Source: Aegilops tauschii subsp. strangulata
Taxonomy: Eukaryota > Streptophyta > Magnoliopsida > Poales > Poaceae
DNA length: 64,000 nucleotides
Assembly (NCBI RefSeq): GCF_002575655.3
Contig: NC_053039.3
Location: 373,217,633-373,281,632 of the forward strand
Direction: 5' to 3'
A program made the translations under genes and the position numbers. Shown here one piece after another: positions 44,438 to 56,241 of this stretch (position 1 is the stretch's first letter; every line of letters begins with the position of its first letter). The notes under the pieces were generated by a model. It saw nothing but the letters and a program-made list of their open reading frames with translations, did not search any database and was not told the origin of the DNA.

Positions 44438-45655
44438 ATGGCGCCACCACCACCACCATGTCGACGGTGCAAGTCAAGGTGCGCCAGCAGCCTTGCAACT
44501 GGCACGCTGTTCGGCATCTACTTCGAGTCTAGTTTTCTTCATGCGGCGGTAATAAATTATATGAAACTAGTAACCATTATTTTGTTTTTAGTGTTATTGG
44601 CATTAATGCATCGTGTATATATCATTTTGCTTATTGTACACAGATCGTCCCATGCAATGTGAGGTCGGAATTCAACAAGCTGACCGGAGACTCTGTGACC
44701 TTTGAGGCTCCTGGGGCCCCTACACTATGGAGGTCGAGAAAGGATGAAATATGACGCGGGTGGGAGGAGATGGATGGGTCCGTTTCATCGCCCACATGTG
44801 TATCACCGGTGGTGAGTTGATCAGCTTCTCCTTCAAAGCAGAAAGACTCAAGCTGGCCGTCATTTATGTCAACGAAGCAGAAGATGATGAGGATGATGAC
44901 GACTTACTTGATGAAGCCATCGTAGCTCAAAGAATGAGGTTGAGCGAGGAGGAGGTGTGCAAACTATGGGAGATCATTCCGCCACGTGCTGACTTCGTCG
45001 GGGTGCCATTCGTGACCCGCCTGACAAGTACCATGGTTGATCGGCATGTCATGGTATGTTGCATTTACTGAGTACGATGATATATATGATTAGTGAATCT
45101 TATAAACTTAGTGAATCTTATATGTTTTATTGTTATACTTAGTGTAGAGTCCGATGATATATATGCTTAGCGAATCTTATATGCTTAGTGAATCCGATGA
45201 TATATATTCTTTATTGTTATACTTAGTGTAGAGTCCGATGATATATATGCTTAGCTTGTATGCTTAGTGAATCCGATGACCTATATGCTTAGTGAATTCC
45301 ATGATATATATATATATGCTTCGTGTAGAATCCAAAGAATTGTTAATAGTGTAGAATCCATATATACTTATTAGTAGAATTCATGCTTAATAGAAATGTA
45401 GTACTGTCTTTTAATAGTGTAGAATGTGTGAGGCTACTTATTAATTGATATGTTTTTCTTATTCAGAAATTGCCAAAGAGCCTATCTGAGAGTTGTGGTA
45501 TCAAGTCTGATGAAGAAGGCTCTGCTGGAATATGCCTTACCGCCAGGGGCTCCGTCACCACCTGTGTGTACGTCGTGGACACGGACGGTCGCACACACTT
45601 CAACTCGGTTGGGTGGAAGAGCTTCCTCGTCGGCAAGAATCTTCATGTTGGATAG
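44438..45655 (+). pseudogene. Captured two-B3-domain gene fragment (REM-like)
   Basis: Three exons fit: 44438-44548 (ATG, MAPPPPPCRRCKSRC...), 44644-45053 and 45467-45655, with GT-AG introns of 95 and 413 bp. Exons 1-2 encode GIYFESSFLHAA, IVPCNVRSEFNKLTGDSV and GGDGWVRFIAHMCI, a B3-like half. An acidic linker (EDDEDDDD) follows. Exon 3 encodes VMKLPKSLSESCGI and FNSVGWKSFLVGKNLHVG, a clearer second B3 pattern. B3 proteins of plants bind DNA in the nucleus. A one-base loss near 44748 breaks exon 2, and TAG (45653-45655) cuts the end, where in-phase sequence continues with AILITTRN. Assignment to B3 is by pattern, not search. Confidence 0.6.
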
Positions 45656-45792
45656 GCTATCCTAATTACTACCAGGAACACCCACCGCCCAGGCTTGAGG
45701 ATGATGATTGTCATCAATATCATCTAGAACTACTTATGCATGCGTGTGGCTGCTGAACCATATAATGCTAGTATGACTACCTAGTAAACTTA

Positions 45793-46159
45793 GGGGCTGT
45801 TTGGTTGGTGACCTGAGCACCCTGCCTGAGAAAAATGGACGCCTGATAGTTGCCGGAGGTTCTCGTGACTTTTGCCTGCTGTGGCAGCCTTCGCAAGGTA
45901 GTGTTTGGTTCATCCCTTGAGCCTGAGAAATAAAATAATAATATCACACAGCATGCAGTACACGCATGAGCGCGTTGATCGCTCCTGCCTGAGTCAGGCC
46001 TCCGATTTTGGTGGCCTGACTCCGACTAATTAGCTGCCGGGTGAGCTCAGGTCAGGCTGCTAAAAAATTGGTCAGGCACCAACCAAACAAGACGTAGGCC
46101 AGTGTCCGGCTTGCTCCCGGCTAGGCAGATTTCTCTTAGGGTAGCAACCAAACAGCCCT
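45793..46159. mobile_element. PIF/Harbinger-like MITE
   Basis: 367 bp with terminal repeats GGGGCTGTTTGGTTG and, inverted at the right, AGGGCTGTTTGGTTG, and target duplication TTA (45790-45792 and 46160-46162). No coding capacity. The GGGCTGTTTGG end and TTA target fit Tourist-type MITEs. It lies inside CACTA J. Confidence 0.8.
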
Positions 46160-46224
46160 TTATCAACAATGATCTATTCATGCATTATTGACTACTATAT
46201 ATGAGTTTGTGAGATTGTGTGGTT

Positions 46225-46510
46225 CATGGTTTTCAATTTCAGTTTAGAAAAAAATTCAGCACCAGCCGAAATCACTGAAATTCAGTGAAATTCAGTGATT
46301 TTAGTTTGCATTTCGGCCAAAGGCCGAAATATTCACTTGAATTTAATTAAATATTTGAAAATTTTGAAAAATATTTCAAAAAATATTTCATTTCCTGTGT
46401 ACTATTGAAATTGCTGAAATATTTTGGCCGAAACGTAATATTTCAGTGTCTACTGAAATGAATGAAATTCAGTGAATTTCATTGAAATCTCACTGAAAGT
46501 GAAAACCATG
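46225..46510. mobile_element. hAT-like MITE
   Basis: 286 bp with terminal repeats CATGGTTTTCAATTTCAG and, inverted, CATGGTTTTCACTTTCAG. The 8-bp flanks are identical, GTGTGGTT (46217-46224 and 46511-46518); this size is typical of hAT elements. The interior is rich in GAAATTCAGTGAAATT-type palindromes. Confidence 0.78.
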
Positions 46511-46870
46511 GTGTGGTTATATTAAATGTGGTGTTGTCGTTAATGTTTGTGAGATGGTTCTGTGAACTTAGTTTATTTGCACTGGACTTGTCTTGATTTT
46601 CATGAATATTGCATCTGACTTCTTTTTATTATTTTTAATTTCTATTTACCTAGTTGTAGCGTTGGAAGAAAATAGGACGCTACTACTACGTGATGATAGT
46701 AGTAGTGTTGATAGAGAAAGAGGCGCTACTACTAAGTATTTTAGCTGCAGCGCTTGTTTAGAAACGCGCTACTGTTAAATAATAGCTGTAGCGCTCTAAT
46801 AGTAGCGCGGGTGCCCGCGCTACTGGTATGTAAAAAACTAGCGCCATTAGTAAGGTTTTCTGTAGCAGTG

Positions 46871-47110
46871 TTACGAGCCGGAAGCTCCGCACAAGACTAG
46901 CTCTCCAGCTTCGCATAAACTGCCTAATCAATCTGACACAGTGATGCCAAACATCAGTGGCAGAGAAAACCCTGGGGGGTGGCGACCGCCGCCTCCCACT
47001 TAAGTCGCACAACTTCCACAAAGCCTGGCTGATGAAGCCAGAAGGTGACATAGCGGAACCACGTCCTCCTGGATAGCTTGCACCAGGCGGGAGGCGGAGG
47101 GCCGAGAGCC
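46871..47110 (-). mobile_element. Same LINE, upstream segment right of CACTA J
   Basis: Minus strand encodes FWLHQPGFVEVVRLKWEAA and, nearer the junction, PARKGALLDQIKSVDVLAE. The latter reads in phase into the left fragment once J and one copy of TTA are removed. This is the endonuclease-to-RT linker of plant LINEs. Confidence 0.7.
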
Positions 47111-50100
47111 GTTGACGATACAGCCATTCCGGTGCTTTCAGAGTTGTCAGGCCGTGATCATGATGAGCGACGATAGGCCTCGGCGCTGATCCAAGGAAGA
47201 GTCGATGGAAATAGCAATCCCGTTATAGAATAGCTTGAGTTAGGTTTCTTTTCAGGTGACCATTGCTATGTTTGATTCTACGTTCCTTGTCATTATGTTC
47301 CAAACAAGAAACAGTTAACAGCTAATAACATTAGAGCACCATCGTTAAACAACAGTAGATGTGCGGTCCCGTGCCTACTTGAAGCGCGGGCACTGCACCG
47401 TGCCATGTCCGGAGCATGCATGCAGAGTCTTGTGTAATTTGCTGAAAATCACTTGGCGATCACATGACTCGCTCGTGGTCGTGGCAAAACAGCATGTCTG
47501 CACGCACGAGATTCGATCTTTCAGTGTTGTGTCGCGCGTGCGAGGCTAATCTAAGCAAGCTCCATCAAGATCCACCCAGAGTTAGCGGCCGTCACATGCG
47601 TGTATTTATGGCCTTGGTCGGCATTCTATAAGGTTTTGATCGATCGATCCACTCTCGAGTTCGCCTCACCTAACCCCTGGTCAAGCCTTGGGCGAATACA
47701 CAAACCTGGCGCCTCAGGCTGCTGCTGCTGCTGATAAGTTTTTGTATCCATCCGAAGTACGGTGTCCGAATCATCTGCCGGTTCGGAAGACAAGTCACGC
47801 GGGGACAAGATCGTTATTGATTTATTTCTTTCACGAGTGCAATACTACTACCTGGGTAGTACGTAGATCCAACAACAACGAAGATGGATGGCATGGCAGT
47901 ATGGCACCATTACTTTGCATGATGCGTCCGTAGGCAGGTGCACGTATGCCCCACGGGCACGAGAGGCGCGTGCATGGACGGATGGACCGGTGACAAAGTT
48001 ATTCTCCCGTATGGCGCCGGCCGGGGCTCTCGAGATGCGCACCAACTGCGACAGTGCGTCGGTCCAGCTTTGCTGGTAAATTCAGGAGGGGGCGGCAAAA
48101 GGAACAGGGGCATATTGACGTGCACGCCACATCGCCGTGCTGGCTGATCGGAGAGAGCGTTGAGCACGGCGAAAGCGAGCCGATGCGTCGAGCCAAGTTG
48201 CTTGCCGATCGATGGATTTTAACATTCCCCCGGGCGGTGAGGGAATAATCGCACGCCGGGCCAGGCCGAAGCTCTACGCCTCCAACTGTAATTAATTGCG
48301 TTTCACCTCCTCAGTGGCTCTCCCGCGGTGGCAGCGCAGTGACACTGGAGTGATCTACCCATAGTTTAGCCGGGCCGGCCATGCCCGGCCAAAGACGCGC
48401 CAGTAAAAAGCGGGGCGAGATGGGATCGCGCGCCGGCCGAGACTAGTCGTCGTCACGCCTTCGTCCCGGTCTTGGACGCGTCGTCCCCGCCACGCCACGG
48501 CACAGGCGAGCAAGCAGCTGGTGTTACTGTGGTGCCGGTGGGTCTCCGGGCGAGCAAGCTGGGCTAGGCTAAGCAGCGGCTGATCCGGCAGAGCGAATGT
48601 ACGTATGCGGATTGCATCGGGGTTGTGTCCAGAGCGCGACGTACGGTGCGGGTCATGCATGTCGCCAGCCCGGTCAAACGAGTTTTATGTTCGCCATGGG
48701 ACGTTTGCAACTTGACGCGTGAGCTCCGATACAAATGGTTTTGGGTCATCGGGGACCGACTATGGGGCTGTACGTGGACCACGAAAACCTTGAAAATTGG
48801 GGTGATTTTGGTGAAAGCATGCAAGGGCATCAGCATCTCCGCCGCTGGTTCAGGCCTTCAGGCTCGGACCCATGGGTCAGCCGGGTTACCGTGGACAAAA
48901 TAACCAAAGTGTCTAGGCTAATTTCAAAAATAATTTACCTTGAAGTAAACTTTCGAAGTGGTACACACATTCTATTAATCTATATCAATATCTATACCTA
49001 CTGATAAAGCAAGGTGCGTTTCTCAAAAAAAAAAAATCATCCGTTCATCATTAAAAATAACTTTCTTCTATCCAAGGTGGTACTAAACTTTTGTGCGTCC
49101 ATCTGCAAGAAAAGAAAAACAGTTTTGTCAATTGGTGTCTATCTTACTAAGATACTGGTGCAACTTAAGGTGCTGGTGCTCCACCCCGCTCTAAGAAGTA
49201 TGACTGTGATTTGCCTAGTAGATTGCGTTCCCGGAGGACACTTTCTCCATTTCGTCGGTACTGGTAACAGCGGATCTTGACCTCGTTTCTTTTTCTAAGA
49301 AAGCTGACCATCCTAAGAGACTAAGAGATCAGCATCATACTAAGGACTGTGTCGAGCAAGGTCCGAAGGGATTTGAGTTCCACTGTTTCCCAGGTAAAAA
49401 GGTTAGTGGCAACACCACCATTCAAAAGAATGAGCACCTGTCATGCACGAAAACAGCAAGCTGGCGGACTAATTTCGCAGAGGACCAAGAACCTCAAATT
49501 CCCCTCTTGCTGATCCCGGCACGGAAACATAAGTTAGCCAAACCGAGCACTTCCCATTGACAGGAGAACCCGAGTGCAACCGGCGCACACGCCTTAGACG
49601 ATTTCTATTTTCTTTAGTTTAGAATTAGTCTTTAATTTAGGCCGCGGGTTTCTACAAATTAGGTTAGGCCAAGATATTTGAACTTGCGCAAACCAACCAG
49701 TTCTCCCATTTTTCCCATGTGGATCAAAACCCGAAGTACTGCTCGACAGTTCATGCTTTGCCCTTTGCAGATGCTAGTACAGTCCTATTTCAGTCAAAAG
49801 TAGAGTCTGTTTGACCAGCGAAAGCCTCACTAGTTCCTTCTTCCCGTTCACTATTCCCGTAGCCTGATACGAGTTATTTAGTTCGCGTCTCCTTGTTCTT
49901 GGGAAGAACCGAAGGTTCATTCGCGGCACTCGTGGACATAGTTGTATTCCAGACCCTCTTTTTTCCCTAAAAAACTAATAAATCAAAACAAGAGAAAAGC
50001 ATAAGCGAAAGCTCGAGTCGAAGACATTACGGGTGTGTTACGTCAGAAACTTCCTCAATCTTGTGCCTGTTCCGGAGCGAGTCAGTAATTTCGTACGTGG

Positions 50101-50229
50101 GCTGCACGCGCTGCGACCCAACAAAGCTAGCCCATTTATTTCTTGCCCACGCAGCTGGGAAGCCTTATTTACTGCACAGGGCCGCTAATAGTCGTAGTTT
50201 CGCATAGGCCGCCAAAATTGGCGGGCCCG
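47111..50229. other. Unclassified intergenic region
   Basis: No ORF with a recognised domain on either strand. 47340-48600 is GC-balanced and looks low copy, with a CAG/CTG-rich piece (GCTGCTGCTGCTG, 47720). It could be promoter-type sequence of a lost gene. 48360-48450 has CCGGGCCGGCCATGCCCGGCC palindromic words. Nothing further supported. Confidence 0.35.
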
Positions 50230-50960
50230 TTTACATTTTTTCTTTGTTCTGTTTCTTTTTTTATTTTCTTTTTATCTCTCCTTTTCTTTTATCTTTCCCT
50301 TTTCTTTTCCCCTTCCATGTTCATTTCCTTTTTTCCTTTGTCATAGATTCATTTTTTCAAAGAAATTCATATTTTTTCATTTTTTTCAAAAAATCTTCAG
50401 GATTTCAATTTTTTTCCTATTTTGAAAAATGTTTGAAACATTAAATTTTTCTTGAACTTCCAATTTTTTTTCATAATTCAATAAATGTTCATATTTTCTT
50501 ATTTTATTTTTATGTTTTCTAAAATTGTTAGAGATTTTCAAAATGAATTTCCTTTTAAAAAACAATACAAATTCGAAAAATATTCATGTTCTATTGAATT
50601 GTTCAGAAATTCAAATTAATGTTTGTGTTTAAAACAAACATTTTCGAAAATTGTTTTCAATGTTCAAAACATGTTTCCATTTTAAAGGATTGTTCAAATA
50701 CTAAAAAAAGTTTCTTTTCTTATAAAAGGTTCATGTTTTAAAAAAATGTGTGTGAATTGCAAAAAATCTTGCCGTTTGAAGTTTTGTTCGTCTTCTTCCA
50801 AAAATTAACGAAACTTTCAAAAAAAATGATCGCATTTGTTTTTAAAAAAATCGGGATTTCTAAAGTTGTTCACGTTTCGAAGAGTATTCAGCAATTATAA
50901 TTATTACTTTATTTTTTAAAAATTTCAAAACAAAAAAATTTGTTTCGAAATGTTAAGTTA
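50230..50960. repeat. AT-rich low-complexity block
   Basis: About 730 bp dominated by TTTTTC and GAAAAA words, with degenerate TTCAAAAAAT-type repeats on both strands. The ORFs here (50143-50444) are Phe/Ser/Leu strings from poly-pyrimidine sequence, not genes. Confidence 0.6.
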
Positions 50961-52344
50961 CAGTATGTTCTGAAACATTCGCGCTGGCCATTTGTTAGCA
51001 GGAGCTGTTTGTTCGAGTGGCTAGCAGCACATGGTCGAGTTTTTGAGGTCGCGAGTTTGATCCTTCAACTCATCGTTTTTCTTAGATTTTTATTCAAGCC
51101 TTACAGACCCAGGTCGCTTTGGTGCCTACTAGTGGCTTGGCTGAGACGCAAACTGTTGTGTATCCCACGTGATATTTGACGATAAAAGAGAATATGTTGG
51201 TTTGGCTATAAATTTAAAAAATTGTGGGCAATGCCAATAAAAGAGGATATGCTGGTTTGGCTTTGACTAAAAAATGTGGGCATGTGACCGTTTCAAAAAA
51301 TAAAGAGAATAAACCCTAGTGACTATCTGGTTATGCACTGATTATGCTAATGAAACGGGATTCCCTGAAATTAGTAATCCATCTGGTGATGTCATCATAC
51401 GAGAGAGTGGTCGAAGCAATTATGCCCCAAAGGTCGCCGTGGAGCCACAAAATAAGGAGGCGACCACAACCTAGACTCGGAGGCGGACCCGGAGAAAAAA
51501 GAAGGCACGAGTATGGTGGTGGCGGCCACTCCGGCCAACCCCACCACTATGAAGATCTAGCGGACCAAACATGACCCGTGAGAACACCGCAGCTCCTCGC
51601 CCTGTCGCCCCACCGCTGCAGAGACTGTTTTGATGGACACATCAATTATCTCTCCTGATGCTTCTCACAAAAAAAATCTCTCTCGTTTCAACGCACGGGC
51701 ATATGTGATATTAAATCACAAAATATAGTAAAGTCGAGTTGATATGCGCGGTGTGATGTGGATTGTGTGTGTGCACGCGGTCTAATGTGGGTTGTGTGTG
51801 TGTGGATTAGAGCCAATTATTTAGGGTGTCCAGGCTGACTTAGCTTTCCTTAGTTACTCCTTCTACTACTTTTTCTGGTCATCAACATTTTATTTTGATA
51901 TTTTTTGCAAATTAATGACCTTTTTATAAAAAATGCATGATGAACATTATTCAGATACAAGTTTTTTAAATAATCAATGACCATTTTTAAGACACGCTGT
52001 ATTTTTTTTAAATACATGATATACATGTGAAAAGACATGTTGAACATCTTTTAATAAAATGATATACATTTTTTGCAAACACATGATGAATATTTTTTAA
52101 ATGCATTTTGAAAAAGTCATCATATTTTTCAATATTAAAATATTTCAATAATATTCTTAAGAGGATATTCTGAATTTAAATTTAAATTACATATATAAAA
52201 GAAAACATATCTTATTGGGCTGTGACTGTGGCTAGCCCAGTTAGCACTTTGTGGGCCTTTGCCCGCGTATAGCAGCCATCGGATCGAGCCTGCTCAGTAT
52301 ATCTAGCCCGCCAGTTCTGTAGTAGCCTACTCAGCCGAGACTAC
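50961..52344. other. Unclassified intergenic region with a tRNA-like B-box
   Basis: 51000-51070 reads like a tRNA-derived repeat (GAGTGGCTAGCAGC, then GCGAGTTTGATCC, a B-box-like word) but lacks a full tRNA. 51184 and 51240 start two similar 56-bp units (AAAGAGGATATGCTGGTTTGG). The rest is AT rich. Confidence 0.3.
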
Positions 52345-52829
52345 CATGGAGAACACAAGCAAAATAAATGTTGATGCCGCATTATCCAGGAATGCAACAG
52401 TAGCAGCAGTGGCAGCGGTGTGCAGAGATAACTTGGGGAATTACTTGGGAGCTTCATCTATCACTTTGGTGGGAACTTCAGATCCAACCACGCTGGAAGC
52501 GTGTGCAGTTCGCGAAGCTTTGGCCCTAGCAGATGACCTCTATGAACGTTGAATATACGTTGCTTCAGATTGCAAGATTGTTATTGACGACATCAAGCAG
52601 AGAAGTGCAACACTATACGGAGTAATTTTAGAGAAATCAAAGATCGCTCCAGTACTTTTACTAGTTGTGTTTTTACTCATGAATTTAGGAGCTCGAATAC
52701 CGAGGCTCACAATTTAGCGAAGCATGCTCTCTCACTTGGGGTTAGGCAATCCGGATGACCTTATCTTCGTCTCTATAAACATTGTGATGAATTAATAAAA
52801 AGCTTCGCGAGATTGTCTCAAAAAAAAAG
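52345..52829 (+). mobile_element. 5'-truncated LINE tail with RNase H domain
   Basis: Plus strand encodes KINVDAALSRNATVAAVAAVCRD, then TTLEACAVREALALADDL and, past a stop, ASDCKIVIDDI, the RVT_3-type RNase H found at the C-terminus of plant LINEs. The stop codons and frame changes show decay. The end TAATAAAAAGC...GATTGTCTCAAAAAAAAA has the poly(A) tail of a LINE at about 52818-52828. The 5' truncation is typical of target-primed insertion. Confidence 0.75.
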
Positions 52830-55090
52830 TTCAGACCCAATTGACCATGCAACTCACTGCTCCATTTTTCTATTTTCCCAACAATACAACAAGTATCCAG
52901 GAGCCGATCTATATTGTTTTTGTGTCGTAGCATCATTGCATTGCTTGGTAACAACTCGCTTGTCTACAATCCACCTTCCGGAATGAATCCAGCAAAACCG
53001 ACGCACCCAACAATGATTTTTACAAAGTTAATATTTCCAAAAAATACTGAAAAATAGGTAACAAATACAAAATATATGTACCATTCCATGAGAACCCAAA
53101 ATCAATGATTGTTTTGAACTCTTGAAAGAAGAAAGTATATATAGTGATGATGGCTATCACATGCCATATCAAAAGCTCAATTTAAATTATGTTTCATAGT
53201 AGGAGTTTCCTTTTTATTGTTGCGGGTCAATTCTTTATTTTATTTTTATAAATAGACACCGTTGTATATTATTTTTTGCAAGGAAAGGCCAAAGGTCATA
53301 TATAAGTAGAGCAAACTCTTACATAAACTACAAATACATCTAAATCCTTGGGGGTGTCAAAGTCTTCCTCCTCCTGCATCCACCATCAGCGAGCCGTGAG
53401 CAACACTTGATTCAAAATTGTAGAAACCTAAAAGCTTGTAGAAGCAACAACTGAGAAGTTGTCGATGTAGACCTGAGACGTCGATGGTCATGGTATGGGG
53501 AGCAAATCAATGCCCCAGAGAACAAAACACCGAAGAGGCAAAGTTATCGCCCAGATCCCGTCAGATGGATTCGTGGAACACAAACCTCAAATGCTTCATG
53601 AAAAAAAGATTGGCCAGTCTTTGTCGATCGAGATTGGTGGGTGGCAACTGCAGGTGACACCAAGAAGCATCGCCGGAACAACGACATCATCAAGCAGAAA
53701 AGCGTGACATATTCTGGTTCGAGAAACATGTTAGATTTTGAATATTTTCAAAATTTGCGAATTCAGAAAATATTCATGGGTTTATAAGAACACACATTAA
53801 AAAAATCAATTTTACGATCATGATTCTTTATGAAATCAATGATTTGTAAAAAACAAACAATTTAAGAAAATTTTCACAAAGTTTAGAAAATATTCATGAG
53901 TTCATGAAATCTTTGTGAATTTTATAAAGTGAAAGGAAAGTAGATTAAAATAGGAAAAAGGAAAAACTAGGAAAACCACCTTAGAATCCACGAAGAACAC
54001 CACCGGAAATAAGTTTCCGCCAAATAAACCGTTGAGAAAAATATGCCCGGAACTTGGGTCAAAAGACCAACAAAATGAAAATTGATGAATAAATCGGCTC
54101 GCTCCGTACTAGTAGTCGTCGCTAGGTGGTCTACGGATCTGGTTGTATATTTTACTTCTGGTGTTCTACCGTGAAAGTTGATGACTAGACCGGAAGTTTT
54201 CTCGCAAAAGAAAGACCAACCAAATGAAAATTGGTTTAGATGGGCCGTCCCATATTGCTGATTGAGTGTGTGATTAGTACCGATACGGCACTATCCTTCG
54301 CTATGAGCGATGAATGGAATACTCCATTAGATAGTGGCCACCTTAATTTGAACTTCCAATAGACCACCTCTCGTCTTTTCTTGTACGTGCATGCATTCAA
54401 AATCAAGATCCCACTGCATGTAAGTATGAACTATGAAGTAAAAAACATTTTGTTTGTTTTTGCTGCTCGTTTTGATATTTGTTTAGATCCAAAAAGACAT
54501 CTCTTTATTTTGTTAACTCGGGGGATTATCCCTTTTACCATTCCTTTTTTTTTCCGTGCCAAGGTCTTTGGAACAGGATCTCATACCGAATATTTATTTA
54601 TTTCGAGGGAGTAGCGATTACAAAATTATAGCCATTTTGTTACTAGGTTGCTTACTAGGTTATTTAATGGCGGTCTCTAACTCTCTATGCATGTAACACT
54701 TGTATTTAACATTTCAATAGTCAATACCTAGATTGTGAATAATATTGTAATAACATATACATTATTAGCTAATAACCACAAATTATTACCGTGGTTAGGT
54801 GCAAACATTTCCTGGTATGTGTTTTATAAAATGTTGACTTAAAAATTTCAAGTCTGGACCCAAGTCAAAACATATAAAAAAAACCAGTTAGCTGCTAAAT
54901 TAAGCCTACTACATATAAATACTATATTTGATGATTTCGGCAGCTTTTTGGGTTGAGATTTCGGGCCAAAAACTGGAGGCCCTGCATGGCTCGACCTTCG
55001 GGCTTGGGCCGTCGTACTAGGCTCTCCGTGTCTAGGTGTAATCATGATAATTGCTAAGATGATTCTTTTTTTTTCTACGGGGGAATTGCT
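52830..55090. other. Unclassified AT-rich intergenic region
   Basis: No supported gene. 53280-53700 contains short frames but no recognised motif. 54595-54615 has TTTCGAGGGAGTAG, resembling a Stowaway MITE end without a visible partner. Confidence 0.3.
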
Positions 55091-55110
55091 AAGATGATAC
55101 TAGCGATAGT

Positions 55111-55347
55111 TTGTTTGGAGCTGGTGCTGATACAAAATTTCGTTGGAATATAACAACTATAGAAAAATTGAATCCTGGACAAGACGAACTTAAATTTCAA
55201 GACGAATCACTAATACGATTAATAGTTTTGGGAGATGAAATAATTTTTGAAAATGTAAATTTAGCGATTAATGTAGATGATTTCATCATGACTTGTAAAA
55301 TTGATGTGTGCATGCAACCTCTCCCAGACGAAGGAGCCCCATTGTGA
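55111..55347 (+). CDS. Small AT-rich ORF of unknown origin
   Basis: 78 codons, MFGAGADTKFRWNITTIEK..., open also upstream to about 55093. Codon third positions are strongly A/T (for example the GATGAAATAATTTTTGAAAAT stretch), unlike the GC-rich neighbouring GRAM gene. Rich in Asp, Glu, Asn and Ile, without a signal peptide or membrane segment. I do not recognise a family. Could be a foreign or transposon-derived fragment, or chance. Confidence 0.25.
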   Translation: MFGAGADTKFRWNITTIEKLNPGQDELKFQDESLIRLIVLGDEIIFENVNLAINVDDFIMTCKIDVCMQPLPDEGAPL

Positions 55348-55445
55348 GGGCACATCAATGGAAGACAAAAGTGCATACATATAGATTGTCTCAAACGATA
55401 AGATATTTGTATTCTCGCAGCGACTATAACTCACCTTACTATATA

Positions 55446-55491
55446 CTCCCTTTGCAAACTAATATAAGATCTTTTACATCAGTAGAGGAAG
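55446..55491. mobile_element. Stowaway-type MITE remnant
   Basis: CTCCCTTTGCAAACTAATATAAGATC is close to the Stowaway (Mariner) end common in Triticeae. The right end GAGGAAG precedes TA, and TA also precedes the left end. At 46 bp it is internally deleted. Confidence 0.5.
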
Positions 55492-55754
55492 TATTTGGAA
55501 GTTTACAATAGGCCGTGGTAGACAGTAGCGTGACCGAGTGCATTGACGCGCGGCAGTCACGATAATAAGCAAATCACAACCCAGAAAAAACAAAACATGG
55601 GCGGGTACCTGTCATTCGCGGTCCGGCCCCAAACGTACCGCTCGGCCCCAAAACAAAACAAAACATGCGGGTTCCTGTCAGCCGGCGTCAATCTTTAACT
55701 TTTAAAAACCAGCAGGCCTGGCGGTCCGGCCCGGTCCGGCGCAGCCGCGCCCGT

Positions 55755-55760
55755 CACGTG
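55755..55760 (+). promoter_or_regulatory. G-box/ABRE upstream of the GRAM gene
   Basis: CACGTG followed by G (ACGTGG core), about 490 bp before the GRAM-gene ATG and in its GC-rich proximal flank. bZIP factors of the ABF/AREB group bind this motif, which fits the ABA-responsive habit of the family. Regulation is inferred. Confidence 0.45.
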
Positions 55761-56241
55761 GAAACAAAACGTACCGCTCGGCCCCAGGCCCCTCCCCTCC
55801 GAAGTCTCCGTCCACCGCACGCCCCTCTCCGCCCGCCACGGCACGGACGGAGAAACGCGACCAGGGAAAAACCACTCAAGTCTAGTGGTACAGTGCCATC
55901 TGCTCCTGCCACCACGGCACCACCGCACCCCTGACCGTAATAATCAATCACCACAGGAGTCGGTGCAACCGAAACGTCACGAAGACGGCAGGTAGGTGAC
56001 CCGGTCTCATCATCATAATCCAGAATTCCCGGTCGGTAGATTATATCATGGCAAATGCGTGCCATGTGAGCTGCGAGCGTAGCTAGCTAGCCAGCCATCG
56101 GGCAGAAGCAACCGACCCGTTTCGACGATCGCGAGAGTACATAGCCCGCAGCGGCGGGCACGAGGCGGAACATTCCGAGTTTCCCAGGCTCCAAGAAGAA
56201 GAGGAAGAAGAAGCGCGGGGCGTTCTGCTGCGGATCCTGTG

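Larger units (their letters stand above)
42596..46870 (+). mobile_element. CACTA transposon J carrying a B3-domain gene fragment
   Basis: 4275 bp bounded by CACTACTAGGAAAA and, on the right, the inverse of CACTGCTACAGAAAA, with the 3-bp duplication TTA on both sides (42593-42595, 46871-46873). Both ends have CAGTAGCGC / GCGCTACT subterminal repeats (42620-42860 and 46660-46840). No transposase was seen, so it is non-autonomous. Inside are a GC-rich leader-like block (42870-43100), a spliced B3-type gene piece and two MITEs. It interrupts the LINE at 39690-47110. Confidence 0.88.

Noticed and set aside
50143..50444. Possible small membrane proteins (Phe/Leu/Ser-rich ORFs)
   Set aside because: They are translations of a poly-pyrimidine low-complexity tract.
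50990..51075. tRNA gene candidate
   Set aside because: Only a B-box-like GAGTTTGATCC is present. No acceptor stem or cloverleaf could be drawn, so at best it is a SINE remnant.
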